The notes: a model not told the origin generated them from the letters alone. A DNA stretch of 64,000 bases from Zingiber officinale (GCF_018446385.1 NC_055988.1:63575788-63639787); one strand, 5' to 3'; shown: positions 30,862 through 42,212, counted from the stretch's first letter. A program made the numbers and translations.

Positions 30862-32356
30862 ACAGGGGTCGAATTAGGAGAAGAATTGATGTTTATGGAC
30901 AATTCAATAATCAAATGGAGGAAGAAGACACTAGCCATGAGTGCCACACAGCCATGCCAAAGGAAAATGACCTTGGCCATGTGAAGTTGGCTAGCCATGC
31001 AGCTTCAGCAGAGAAGGAGAATGGCACGGTCGTATGAGAGCCACACAGTCGTGTCACTTTTGAAGCTAATCCAGAACACGGTCGTGTGGATCTACATTGT
31101 CGTGTAAGCCTTCCAGAGACCAAGCATTGCCTGCCCGTGTGCCACACTGTCGTGTGATATTTCCAGAGGCAGAACATTGCTAGGTCGTGTGGATCTGCAC
31201 GGCTGTGCAAGACATCCAGTGACAAATTAAAAGTATGGCACGACCATGTGAGAGTCACACATCCATGTGACTCTGGTCGAGAGGGAAGTAGGCAAGGCCA
31301 TGTGAGATTCACACGGCCATGCCACGGGCCATGTGGCGCCCAAACCCCTACTCTATATAAGGGTTTCTCCTCTTTTGAAAAGGAGGAGACTCTGCCTTTG
31401 GGGAGATGGAACCTTGAGGCTTTCCTTCACCTTTTGGGTGTTGATCTGGCGATTTCAAGGAGTTTTTCATCCAAGATTCGACTCCGGTAGCACGGATTGG
31501 TTCCGAAGATCACTCGTCGTCTTTAGATAAGCATTTCTTCTTTGTCTTCTTGATTGAGATCGAAATGTTTACGATCATCTTGTCTTCGGTTCTTTTCTCT
31601 TGTTTCATGGAGTAGATCTCCTTGTTCTAGGATGGAGGGAGTATTTGTGATGTGAATTGATGTATGAATTCATGGATTTGTCAACTTCTTATTTCAATGA
31701 TGTTGTTTTGTTTTGTATCAATTCAATCTTATATGGATTGTTGTGTTTGGATCAATTACCATTCTTGATTGGTTGTTTGTAATTCTTGTGGATCTTGTAG
31801 AGGAATTCTCTTGATTATATGACCGAGGGGTGTTGTGACAGGGATGCCCCGTTAACGGACATTTAGGGGACCACCTTGAAGGGTGATGCAAGAATCTACA
31901 AAGAAGAGGGATAGATGAATGCGCTGTACTCTATATCTTGATGTGAATTGATTAGTGATGAGTTTCTATGTTGTATGACCAAGAGGCGTCATGATAGGGT
32001 TGCCCCGTTAACAAACTTCATAGGGATCATTCTATTTAGTTTCTTAAGGTGTTTTCTGCAAAAGATAACCGACAACTTCTTGCAAACGCATGACAATTGA
32101 GGATAAGGTTGGTAGACCATATTACATTGATAAGTATCACAAAGAAACCAAATCTCCTAGAACTTCCATAAGACCTAGTTTCCTGCATTACCTTTCTATT
32201 TCTATTTTCTAGTTTTGGTTTTAGTCCGTGTAATTCTTGTTCGATTGTTTAGCTAATTCATTTTGATACATCTTTAGTGATTATAACCAGTCCCTGTGGA
32301 TACGATATCTTTTTGTATTACTGACGACGTATCCGTACACTTGCGAAGACGTAACA
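30862..32356 (+). repeat. Element A 3' LTR, part 2
   Basis: Resumes A's LTR after the ACAGG duplication. It includes palindromic words (30940-31330), a TATATAA box at 31354-31360, the paired GACCGAGGGG...CCCCGTTAACG motifs (31821-31870 and 31975-32020) and the end GACGTAACA. Confidence 0.92.
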
Positions 32357-32515
32357 ATGGTAGCAAAGGTGAGGTAGTAAAGGCGTTGGAGGTGACGAGC
32401 CAATGATCCCCTTTCAAGTCCCTGTAAAGCTTGCTGATGATGGCGAATGGACAACAAACAATGAACGGCGAACGATGGTAGCCCATGGCTGCTGGCCTAC
32501 AACCATGGTAGCATG
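32357..32515. other. GC-richer host sequence between A and the CACTA element
   Basis: Composition and GGTAGC/GGTGAC words resemble 37871-38545 on the other side of the CACTA element. The two were probably contiguous before its insertion. No gene is recognisable. Confidence 0.4.
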
Positions 32516-32799
32516 CACTACAAGAAAAACCCTCATAGACATCGGTGGAACAACAACAGTTTTAAGCAAAAACCGATGTCTTTGAGTATTTTACACCGGT
32601 TTTTCCAAAAACCGATGTCTATGAGCGCAGATTTTCGCTCATAGACATCGATTTTTTAGCCGATGTCTATGAGCGCATTTTTTTTTGTTAATAGACACCG
32701 GTTTTAACAGCGGTTTTTAAAACCCGGTGTTAATGAACCAAAAATAATAATTTAATTTTTCCACCAGCTAAAATTTACAACACTTCACAAAGTTCCTCC

Positions 32800-33540
32800 A
32801 AACTTAAACCAATATCGCGCCGCTTCTCTCAGCCTAAACCTAAACCTAAACCTCCTGACCATCTCTCTCAGCCTCATCTCCCTCTTCCCCTTCCTGGATC
32901 TCTTCCCCTTCTTGGATCGATGCCCCTTCCTCTCCCGATTAGGATCAAAACCACCTGCTTCTTCTCCACGCTCGCCGGCACGATCTGGCGGGGCTAGTCC
33001 GGCGACTCCGACCTCATCGGCACCCACGGGGGCTCCGTTGAAGGCTCTTGCTTGCTCAACGACGGCAGCGAGCTCGTGTTGAGGCAAAAGGAAGCAAGAA
33101 CAAGGATGCGTCTCCTCCATTTCCTTGTTGCTGCTGAAGCTCGAGAATCGATTCCTCCAACCTCTGAGCAAACTCCTCCACATTATCCTCCTCCGCCCGA
33201 CCATCATCGACGCCGCCAGAAGGGAAGCACTCGGTCCATGCGCCAAAGGCGCGGCGGCGTAAAAAGCCATGTCCAAGCGGCTGCCTTCCTTTGCCTCCCC
33301 CAACCTCCATCGACCGAGTCCGCAGTAGCATGGCCGATTCGCCAGCCCCAAGGAACGTGCAGCCCACGATGCCCTTCCGCTTGCCGGACCCAACGGTGGA
33401 GACAACGGCAGCGAAGACGGCGGCCTGCGACGGCGTCGTGGAGGCGGTCCACGTCCCAGCGACCTGAACACCCATCTCCTCTCGACGTCTCCTCCGCCTC
33501 TGTGCTTTCAATGAAGTCAAACCTTACCTTTTCGTGACTG
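32800..33540. other. GC-rich captured segment, unidentified
   Basis: GC content jumps abruptly compared with the flanks, as in the 5' exons of many monocot genes. Long frames exist on both strands. The minus-strand frame at 33520-33056 has a plausible stretch (EEDNVEEFAQRLEESILELQ), but I recognise no family and the frames are shadows of each other. Short CCTAAAC repeats occur at 32829-32853. It is probably a captured cellular exon or promoter fragment, by analogy with its neighbours. Confidence 0.5.
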
Positions 33541-33579
33541 AAAATGTAGGCCTCCTCTCACCCTACCCGCCCATGGAAA

Positions 33580-33789
33580 GTGTTCATCAAGAACAATACT
33601 AAAACCGGACACTATCGCACGGTCTGTCACCAAGGAGATCTGGTGAACAATTTGGGCACTATCGCACGGTCTGGCACCAAGGAGTTCATGGAGGCACTCC
33701 AAGCCGGTGTGGATGTGAGCATGATTGGTCAATTTGGTGTCGGTTTCTACTCCGATCTCGTGAGGTATCTCGCTTCGGGTTGCAAGGCC
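33580..33789 (+). pseudogene. HSP90 fragment captured in the CACTA element
   Basis: Positions 33637-33753 encode about 39 residues of the HSP90 N-terminal ATPase domain: [20 protein letters not shown] followed by [19 protein letters not shown]. These include the lid segment and the GxxGxG nucleotide-binding loop, nearly unchanged. Similarity stops sharply after FYS. Just upstream, a 28-bp piece (33610-33637) repeats 33657-33684 in another reading frame, so the join was made with local duplication. No full chaperone can be made. Confidence 0.92.
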
Positions 33790-34463
33790 AAGGAGAAATG
33801 GAGGTATATACTCTTCATCTGGCTTTTCTTCTATGCCTGCTAGTCCTTCCTAGGATCGTTGGTGGATAAATATGGATTGCCTCTGATCATGCATTTGGTG
33901 TACAGAAGTTTATACAGGATCTCTATTGATGTGATTTTGTTTCTCCTTTCCAATTATTATGTTTTTTTTTAAGTTTTCTTTGAATGATTAGTATATGGAA
34001 TTCTGTAGGAACTAAATACATATCCTGTTAATTTTCTAAGTCGAGGAAGACTTGGCTGGTTGTATTAGTTATTGTCCTAGTATCCTTGTGAAGTACAGGA
34101 ACAAAGAAGATTTTTTCCTTCGTATTAATATTGCAAATTAATCTTGTCCATTTATTGTACCCTGAATAAACTGCTTTATTTCCTTATTTAAGGCTCCTTG
34201 TTTATGAATTTGTTTTTTTTCCATTCATTTCCTTGCATAGAGCTCAATGTTGAGAAAAGATCCATGGAGCTGGCCTCTAGGAATCAATAGTTTATCGATG
34301 TTGTTTCTTATGAAAATTAATTTCCTTGTACTTATTGAATTGTTTCATTTTTTCTAATCCATATGGAAGGGATGCCTCTTTGTTTATCTTTGAAGTTTAA
34401 AGAGACGTTTCACTCTCGTTGGTCATATTGTTATGATGACTTGTATGTTTTTTTTGCTGAAAC

Positions 34464-34616
34464 CGAATTGGTACTGAACATGAAAAGTTTGGTTTTGAAG
34501 TTGATACTTTGCGCCCAATGAATTATGAGCAGATCACAGACTTGCTAAATGGTTTGGCAGAGAGGTTTGATTGGGATAAAGTCATGGAAGAGAATTACAT
34601 TATTGGTCTCAAACAG
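34464..34616 (+). pseudogene. Glutamate-cysteine ligase (GSH1) exon captured in the CACTA element
   Basis: The segment encodes [20 protein letters not shown], then [20 protein letters not shown] and [11 protein letters not shown]. These residues match the start of the catalytic domain of plant glutamate-cysteine ligase, the first enzyme of glutathione synthesis. It ends at a good splice donor (CAG/GTGATA), so an intron-containing genomic copy was captured, not a cDNA. The next exon is not found downstream. Confidence 0.87.
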
Positions 34617-35792
34617 GTGATAAAATGTTTCTCTTTTAAGTGTTTAAGATTGCATAGTATGGCTTTGGGTTACTTCTATGATCAGGTTCGGCTCTATATA
34701 TTTATCATGTATGGCTTTGGGTTCCTTCCTCCTCGTGTTATAACATTTGAGCAACAACATCAACGTTTTAGTGAGTCATCATCCTGTGTATCTTGGGCAT
34801 GTTCAATTATGCAGCGATTTTATTATTACATGTATTTCTGCACATAACTATTTTTTTGCTTTACGTTTCATCTCACTTATTTTAACAACTAACCAACATG
34901 TACCTTCTGCGTCAGAAGTTTCATGATTTAAATCTATTCCTCATATGCTAGTCTTCCTAATCATTTGTGTTTTGGTGAACTTCTTGATGCTAATTATGAA
35001 GCCATTTCTGTTGGACTAACTACAATTTAACAACTTTCATTATGCACTTAGTATGTGTATGATATGAGTTACTTATGATGTATACAATAGTCTTTTGTTG
35101 AGTATTTTGTTATTCTTGAAAAACTTTAAGATACTGTAAAGTGCAATTGAATGTCTTTTCTGCATAATGCAGCAAGTTTTCTATAGTAAATCCAACATAT
35201 ATGAAAAGTTGATTAACTTATTTTAACCTTCCCGATCAACTTGTTTCAATTAGACATAACAGGGTTTAGTCTATAATGTTTCTAAACTATTGAAAAGTTA
35301 TAACTGTTGTATTGATATTTTCTAGCTAGGTTTTTTTTCCTTATGTGGACTTTCTGCATGTGGCCTTTTTTTTCCCTTCTATTTTAGATGATGAGTATTA
35401 GAATGATAAATTCATCTAGAAATGGGGCATGCTTCAAGCATAATTAATCTATTCTAGGAAACACTGCTGAATTAGTCAATACCATGCCACATTTGTGTAC
35501 ATGATCATATGCCCGTGTTTGCAAAATTTGTCCAGATTGTCAGGTTCAACCGGTAAAAATTGAAACCCAAAGCCATACTGGTCCAAAGATTATTGATTAA
35601 ATTACATTATTGATTAAATTATTGATTAAACTGGGTAAGAGAATTACATTATTGATTAAATTTGAAATATCTTTTATGGTTACTTCTATGATCAGGTTCG
35701 GCTCTATCTTGACTTATAAAGATTGTAGGCATATTGAACCTGAATTTTGTTTATGCCACCTCAGTTGACCTAGATTCTCCTTTGTATCACAG

Positions 35793-35888
35793 ACTCGAGT
35801 TTACTTGATACTGGAATATGCAGCTAAAGGTGAACTCTACAAGGAACTACAGAAGTCCAAATGCTTCAGTGAGAGGCAAACTGCTACA
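35793..35888 (+). pseudogene. Aurora-type protein kinase exon captured in the CACTA element
   Basis: An exon-sized piece bounded by an acceptor (ATCACAG) and a donor (GTGAGT) encodes [19 protein letters not shown] and [12 protein letters not shown]. This is the hinge and following helix of a plant Aurora kinase. The ATP-binding Gly loop and the catalytic HRD and DFG parts are absent. Another kinase of the same fold is possible, but the [13 protein letters not shown] run is characteristic of Aurora. Confidence 0.82.
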
Positions 35889-36490
35889 GTGAGTTCTTTG
35901 CAAACACACACTAACGGTTATCAGTGTATGAGCTTTTATCTATTATTGCCAATGAAGGACTAACACTCTAATCATGTACCCATAGAATTTGCAGTTCCTT
36001 TCTCACTGTATGTACAAGTGTTGTGCATTTGCAAATTTAATGAGGCTAGTGTGTCTGCAAACTTAAACAAACGTTCTGTTATTCTTCTTCTCTGAACTTG
36101 GGATAAAAGCTACTGAGGTTCCTACACAATTGGGAGACTTTGCAAAACCAAAGTAACTAATTTATTAGGTTGAAATGATAGAAAGATGAGTGATCTCAGT
36201 CTTGGCATGGATAACATTTTTTTTTAATTTTTTTATGTTCGAAACCTTTCATTTTGTTTTGTATGGTTCTCTCTAAGAGCATGGACCTAGTTATCTTTTG
36301 ACAGCTGAATATGATTCTTTTACTTCATTTGTAACTACAAATTCAACTTTCTGATACCTTGTGAACCACTGAAGATCCTTATTGCAAGCATTGAAATAAG
36401 CATGCCTTGTTTACTTGTGCTACTTGAAAAACTATCAACATGATCACTAACTGAAGGTAACAAATTGTTTGATTCTTGTCAATTATCAGG

Positions 36491-36553
36491 TGATTGAAGA
36501 GTTTACTAAGAGTCCATGTTTGGAGCACTGCAAGAACCTTGGAGCAACTTAAC
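36491..36553 (+). other. Possible unidentified exon-like piece
   Basis: After TTATCAG the plus strand reads VIEEFTKSPCLEHCKNLGAT then a stop. It looks like the end of a coding exon, but I recognise no family and it is too short to decide. Confidence 0.25.
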
Positions 36554-37279
36554 ATTTCGAATAAGATGTAGTAGGAGCATATAGAGCCTGCGTTGTGTTC
36601 TCTCTATAGAAAAACGTTCTACTCTTAATTTCCCTTAATACTGGATATATGATGTAGTAAACTAAATTCTTGAGTAAATAAAAAAAATATTTAAGTACTA
36701 ATGAAGTGCAGCTGGTTTGATATATTATGAAGAAGACATTTGCACAAATGTTCCTATGATATATTGGAATTAACATGATATGGGAATCCATCAATGTAAT
36801 TAACATGATACTTTCTTATGTGATGCATTTTTTTATTTTCTTTTATTTATTTACTTATATATATGGTTGCATCTATATTTGGTTGAAATTCATGTTGACT
36901 AGTTAGCATTTTAGCTATTTTCCCCTTGAAATAAAAATTTGTTTTGATGTTATTGTATCATTGGAAATCATATAAATGAATTGATGTTACTCATCTTTAT
37001 TACTGTTAAGGAATTTATTTACTTTTCATGTACTCTTAGTGATAAACAGTTATGTCATTTGGGTCGACTACTAATGAATTGAATTTCCATGTACTCTTAG
37101 TGATAAACAATTCTCAGGAATGGTAGATCTATCACTATATGATGTGGTTGAGATAATTGATGAATGTTTCTCTTTTTAAGCATTCCAATTAGTCATCTTG
37201 TTATCTGGTGCTCTTACTGCTTTTTCAACTATGATTTTTAGTCTTGGTTTACTAATATATTATTTATGTGTTTTTACAG

Positions 37280-37362
37280 TTTACAAATCTCAAGTACTCC
37301 AGAGTTGAAATTGATGAAGTGCGGTTCGAGTGGGTTGAATGCATGCTAGATTACATTTGAAG
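37280..37362 (+). other. Possible unidentified terminal exon
   Basis: A pyrimidine-rich tract and ACAG acceptor precede FTNLKYSRVEIDEVRFEWVE, then CMLDYI and TGA. The splice context is good; the family is not recognised. It could be a further captured exon or the last exon of a lost transposase gene. Confidence 0.35.
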
Positions 37363-37870
37363 TGTGGTTCTACCTTGATGTGTTGTTAAAAGAATGTTCT
37401 ACCTTGATTATGATATCTATTAGCTTTTGATGTAAAAAGAATGTTTGTGTATTTTATGGATACTGTTGTAAGAAGAATATTTATGTAATTTGTGAATATT
37501 TGTGTATTTTATGGATAATGTTGAATGAAGAATATTTGTGTAATTTGTGTATTTTTTTTGTTACTGTTTCGGAAATCAAATTTGTACTGTTAAAAAATAC
37601 TGATATTACATCGGTTTTCCATCGCTGCAAAACCGGTGTTATTAACTAATATTACATCGATTTTACACCGTTGATGAAACAATGTCGTTAAGTGATACTA
37701 CATCGGTTAATAACCGATTCGAACACCGGTGTCGTTAAGTGATACTACACCGGTTTTAAACCGATGTCTAAAATGGCAGACTTTTTACATCACCTTCATA
37801 GACATCGGTCGAAAATGTAATAGACACCGATGGAAAACCGATGTCTATGAGGGTTTTTGTTGTAGTGATG

Positions 37871-38545
37871 CCATGCCGACAGACCGCAACAGTGGCATGT
37901 GGCGGTGACACGTGACGATGGTGGGTTACCAGGAAAGCCTAACGGTGGCAGTGTCTTTGGAAGATATCGTGGTTGGCTTTACTATTACCTGGCAGCAAGG
38001 GAGGCGGTGGCTGCGATGAAGGCCACGATAGTCAATGCGGCGACAACAAGGTGCGCTTGTTCACGGTGGTGAAGCAAGGCGGTGGTCGTAGTTGCGGTTG
38101 TCTCCCCTATGTTTCGGGGGTGAGGGTAGCGGCTGTGGGAATTACAACAGTGGCAGTGGGAAGCGACGCGGTGGCTCGAGGCTGCGGCAGTCAACAGTGA
38201 TGCACAGTAGTGGCATCACCGCACAATGGCATCAACACATGGCGGTGTCATCGCACATCGGCAGTCGGGAAATCATCACCAGGAGCAAACGAGACGTGGC
38301 GTCGGTGGAGGTACGTGTAGTGTCGTTGTTGCACGGCACCGCGACAGCGTCAGATCACGCTATGAAAAAGCGATGGAGGAGACTAGTGTGGCGACGAACA
38401 CCCGTCGGTGCTCATGAGGAGGTAGGGCTACCCTCGATGGATGGAGGAGAGGTTCTCCAACAAACAGTAGGAAGTGTGGCGGTGGTCGAGAGCACTACGC
38501 CGCTCGCGCGTGAGAGAGGGAGGCGACCCGATCAACATAGGGTTT
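37871..38545. other. GC-rich region with GGCGGTGG-type words, no gene recognised
   Basis: Continues the host sequence interrupted by the CACTA element. Overlapping frames on both strands (for example 38092-38547) are rich in G/S/R and look like chance frames in GC-rich DNA. Followed by AT-rich DNA to 38835. Confidence 0.45.
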
Positions 38546-38835
38546 AATAAAAAAAAAATCTAACTTTATAATCAATCAACTCCTTGTTTAAATAGGTATT
38601 CTAAAGAGACTTTTTTTTAACCTCTTCATAAAATATAAAAAAGACTCCTAAAAAATTTAGAAAAATTCTAGTAATTTTTTTAAAAAAAAATCATATAAAC
38701 CTGTTTTTTGATAAATTATCTACTAAAAATATTTATTTTCTCTAAAATAATTTAATTATGTCCAATTTTTAATATTAGATATATATGTCACACTAGTAAT
38801 ATCTGATCTACAAATTTATCGAAGAATTGTTGGAG

Positions 38836-38982
38836 CCTTATAATATGTCACTATCACACACCTTGATATTATCTTTTATAATAAATTGTGCTTGTCAGTT
38901 TATGCATGCTCCGACTGAGCAAAATTGGAAATGTGTGAAAAGAATACTTCGCTATCTCAAAGGTACTATTCTACATGGTCTC
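38836..38982 (+). pseudogene. Old copia pol relic, left part
   Basis: With one frameshift the plus strand encodes [20 protein letters not shown] then LKGTILHGL, the region between reverse transcriptase and RNase H of Ty1/copia elements. It stops at the element D boundary and continues at 45017. Confidence 0.8.
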
Positions 38983-39519
38983 TGATATGAACCCCACCAA
39001 TAAATGTGATGGAATCCGAAACAAAGGTGGATAGAACCCCAAGAACTATACGACAAGAGTGTGAGCCTTGATCCATAACCAAGAATTGGCACGAACCAAG
39101 CCTACGAAGGAAAGAAACGCCACACCTAGGGGTGATAAGTTTCGATGGGTTGAATGTCATAAGAGTAGACTCGATAAATTTAGCAAGTTCTTTCAAGAAC
39201 TAAGAGAGCACACAATCTCACCAAAAACTAAGTTGTTTCATACTAAGATGTCCCTCCCTTATATAATGGGAGTGAACAAGGAAAAATACAAGATAAGTAC
39301 ATACACAATTAGAGTCCCAATGTTGCATGCCTCATGCAAGCTATCTAGAAACCCAAAACAAAATAAATGCATGCACAATTAGAGTCCCAAGTCGCATGAT
39401 TCATTAAACAATCTAAAATACTTAAGTCTTCATGCATGAACGAGTTCCCATGCTTCACATGCTTAGTAATGTTCTTCCGTTAAGCGCGGCTAGTCATGGA
39501 TTGTTATGCCCGATTATCA
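38983..39519 (-). repeat. Element D 3' LTR, start truncated
   Basis: About 535 bp match 44330-44864. On the minus strand the integrase frame (DWVWLHL-like, then LRKERF...RGDDPF) runs directly into mid-LTR sequence at about 39520, so the polypurine tract and the LTR beginning are lost. Confidence 0.8.
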
Positions 39520-39559
39520 TTGATGCGCTCTAATACTTAAATGGGTCGTCCCCTCGAGG

Positions 39560-40384
39560 TAGAAGTTTAGAACGACGTTTGTCCGAAAATCGCTCCTTTC
39601 GGAGGTGTAACCAAACTCATTCTCCTGGTTCAAACACAATTTTCTTGCGCCCCTTGTTAGCTTGTTGCATATATTGCAGAGTTCTTTTCTCAATATTCAG
39701 CCATGCTTGTTCATGAATCTTCTTTACAAATTTGGGCTTCTGCTTACCATCTAAGTTTATATGCTCACTTATAGCTAAAGGAATCAAATCTAATGGTGAC
39801 AAGGGATTGAAACCATAAACAATTTCAAATGGAGAAAATTTAGTCGCATAATGTATTCTCCTATTGTAAGCAAATTCAACATGAGATAGACAATCTTCCC
39901 ATATTCTCAAATTCTTGTTAATGACCGCACGAAGTAAAAATGACAAGGTTTGATTGACCACTTCAGTTTGCCCATCAGTTTGGGGGTGACAAGTAGTAAA
40001 GAACAACAATTTAGTTCCTAATTTCCCCCACAAAGTCTTCCAAAAATAACTCAAAAATTTTGCATCCCTATCAGAGACAATGGTCCTAGGCATGCCATGC
40101 AACCTAATAACCTCTTTAAAGAATAATTCAGCTATATGCGATGCATCATCGGTTTTATGACATGGAATGAAATGCGCCACTTTAGAGAATCTGTCTACCA
40201 CAACAAAAATTGAATCTCTCCCCCTCTTGGTCCGGAGTAATCCCAAAACAAAGTCCATTGAAATATCAGTCCAAGGTTCACTAGGTATAGGCAAAGGAGT
40301 ATACAAGCCATGGGGTTTCAATTTAGATTTAGCTTGTTTGCAAGTGATGCACTTCTCACAAATTCTTTCCACGTCATGTTTCAT
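39560..40384 (-). pseudogene. Element D integrase
   Basis: The zinc-finger end is visible as [18 protein letters not shown]. The core has Asp in [30 protein letters not shown], Asp in [14 protein letters not shown] and Glu in [16 protein letters not shown], so all three catalytic residues are present. It continues with [20 protein letters not shown] and VFEPGE, where a stop replaces Trp. After that only a short out-of-context remnant precedes the LTR. The C-terminal SH3-like end is deleted. Confidence 0.9.
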
Positions 40385-42090
40385 ATGAGGTCAAAATAAA
40401 TGATCCTGTAAAACCCCTAAAGTCTTAGTAACACCAAAATGACCCATCAATCCACCACCATGGGCTTCCCTAGTGAATAATTCACGTAACGAATACATAG
40501 GCACACACAATTAATTTTCACGAAATAAAAACCCATCATGCCTATAGAACTTACCAAATGCAACCTTATCGCATGCTTTGAACACATCAGAAAAATCAGT
40601 ATCGTTAGTATATAAATCCTTGATATATTCAAATCCAAGTAACTTCGTATCTAAAGTGGACAGTAAAGCATACCTTCAAGATAGTGCATCAGCAACTACA
40701 TTCTCCTTTCCTTACATGTATTTGATCACATAAGGAAATGTCTCAATGAATTCTACCCATTTAGCATGGCATCGGTCCAACTTATCTTGACTCTTCAAAT
40801 GCTTTAGAGATTGATGATCTGTGTGAATCACGAATTCTTTTGGCCATAGGTAATGTTGTCATGTCTCCAATGCTCTCACCAATGCATACATTTCCTTGTC
40901 ATATGTGGGATAGTTGAGAGTGGCTCCACTCAACTTCTCACTGAAATAAGCAATGGGTCTCATTTCTTGCATTAGCACAACACCTATACCAACATCAGAA
41001 GCATCACATTCGATTTCAAAGGTTTTAGAAAAATCTGGTAGGATTAGTAAAGGAGCAGAACTTAGCTTTTCTTTCAAAGTGTTGAAGGCCCTCTCTTGCT
41101 CCTCTCCCCACTTGAATGACTCATTTTTCTTGATGACTTTAGTAAGAGGAGCTGCAATATTGCTAGAATCACGAACAAACCGTCGATAGAAGCTGGCCAA
41201 ACCATGGAAACTCCTCACTTGGCTAATTGTTGTCGGTGTTGGCCACTCTTGGATTGCTTTCACCTTTTCCTCATCCATCTCAACTCCTTTAGTACTAACA
41301 ACAAAACCATAAAACACGACTTTCTCTGTACAAAAGGTGCATTTATCGAGGTTAGCAAAAAACTTTTCTTCTTTTAGCACACTCAAAACTAACCTTAAAT
41401 GTGTAACATGCTCTTCTAAGCTTCTGCTATAAATCAAAATATCATCAAAATACACAACTACAAATTTTCCTAAGAAAGCACGCAAAACATGGTTCATCAA
41501 ACGCATAAAAGTGCTAGGAGCATTAGTTAAGCCAAAAGGCATTACTAACCATTCATATAAGCCATGCTTAGTTTTAAAACCAGTTTTCCATTCATCACCT
41601 TCCTTCATCCTAATCTGATGATATCCACTCCTAAGATCAATTTTTGTGAACAGACAAGAACCATGCAATTCATCAAGTATATCATCAATCCTAGGAATTG
41701 GATGGCGATACTTTATCGTGATGTTGTTGATGGCTCGACAATCCACACACATCCTCCATGTCCCGTCCTTTTGGGAACTAGTAACACTAGCACGGCGCAA
41801 GGACTCATGCTTTCTTGAACATACCCCTTTTCTAATAATTCATTAACTTGCCTCTGAAGTTCCTTTGCTTTCTCCGGATTGCTTCTATAGGCAGGTCGAT
41901 TCGGAATGGATGCACCAGGTATGAAGTCAATTTGGTGGTCAATTTCTCTAATGGGAGGTAAACCATGCGGAACCTCTTCAGGAAAGACCTCCTCGAATTC
42001 CTGTAAGAGAGAAACAATATCACTAGGCAAAGAATCGTTAAGGTCGTTAGTGCTCAGGAGTGCCTCCTTATACAAAAGGATAAGGGGCAA
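40385..42090 (-). pseudogene. Element D reverse transcriptase-RNase H (frameshifted)
   Basis: 42090-41713 encodes the start (FEEVFPEEVPHGLPPIREI, RPAYRSNPEKAKELQRQ). A one-base shift at the LVPKKDGTWRM region moves to 41800-40859, with [38 protein letters not shown], the catalytic [31 protein letters not shown] and RNase H starting [19 protein letters not shown]. After 40859 the RNase H end and the integrase N-terminus continue with several stops ([11 protein letters not shown], and ADALS near 40690). The amino-acid identity to C's pol is high, so the two belong to related families. Confidence 0.9.
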
Positions 42091-42212
42091 CTGATTTGAA
42101 AATAAAGCTCGTTTAATCTCACTTTTTTTGCATAAAAACTATTTTTCTTTCTCTCTCCTTTTTTTTCCTTGCCCACTCCTTTTGTCTCTTTCCTCTCATT
42201 TTTTCTTTTCCT

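Larger units (their letters stand above)
8511..32356 (+). mobile_element. Athila-like Ty3/gypsy element A (host of B and C)
   Basis: LTRs begin TGTGCGTAGATTG (8511 and 25281) and end GTAACA (19208 and 32356). The order inside is LTR, tRNA-Asp-like primer site, gag, protease, palindrome array, Athila ORF1, polypurine tract, LTR. Each LTR is split by another element: the 5' LTR by B (8938-18041) and the 3' LTR by C (25438-30861). Reverse transcriptase, RNase H and integrase are absent, so A is non-autonomous in its present form. No perfect target duplication is seen at the outer ends (GTTCA against ATGGT). Confidence 0.88.
32516..37867. mobile_element. Non-autonomous CACTA transposon carrying gene fragments
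   Basis: Starts CACTACAAGAAAAACCCTCA and ends with its near-complement TGAGGGTTTTTGTTGTAGTG. The 3-bp target duplication is ATG (32513-32515 and 37868-37870). Subterminal regions (32537-32745 and 37590-37850) carry many copies of ACCGATGTCTATGAG or CATCGGTTTT in both directions, as in CACTA/Spm elements. No transposase is recognisable in the 5.35 kb. Instead there are exon-like pieces of at least three unrelated cellular genes, so it is a gene-capturing derivative that would need a transposase in trans. Confidence 0.95.

Noticed and set aside
32829..32853. Telomere-like CCTAAAC repeats
   Set aside because: Only three to four 6-bp units, not the 7-bp CCCTAAA plant telomere unit. Probably chance low complexity in a captured GC-rich piece.
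33052..33537. Long plus-strand frame of 161 codons and matching minus-strand frames
   Set aside because: Arg/Pro-rich shadows in GC-rich DNA; no frame shows a recognised domain. Kept only as an unidentified captured segment.
37973..38547. Gly/Ser/Arg-rich frames in GC-rich DNA
   Set aside because: Both strands are open, without a domain, and the DNA looks like non-coding host sequence.
38966..39196. Short minus-strand frame (MKELAKFIESTLMTFNPSKL) in D's LTR, also at 44058-44543
   Set aside because: Lies wholly or largely inside the LTRs, carries no known domain, and is repeated only because the LTR is.
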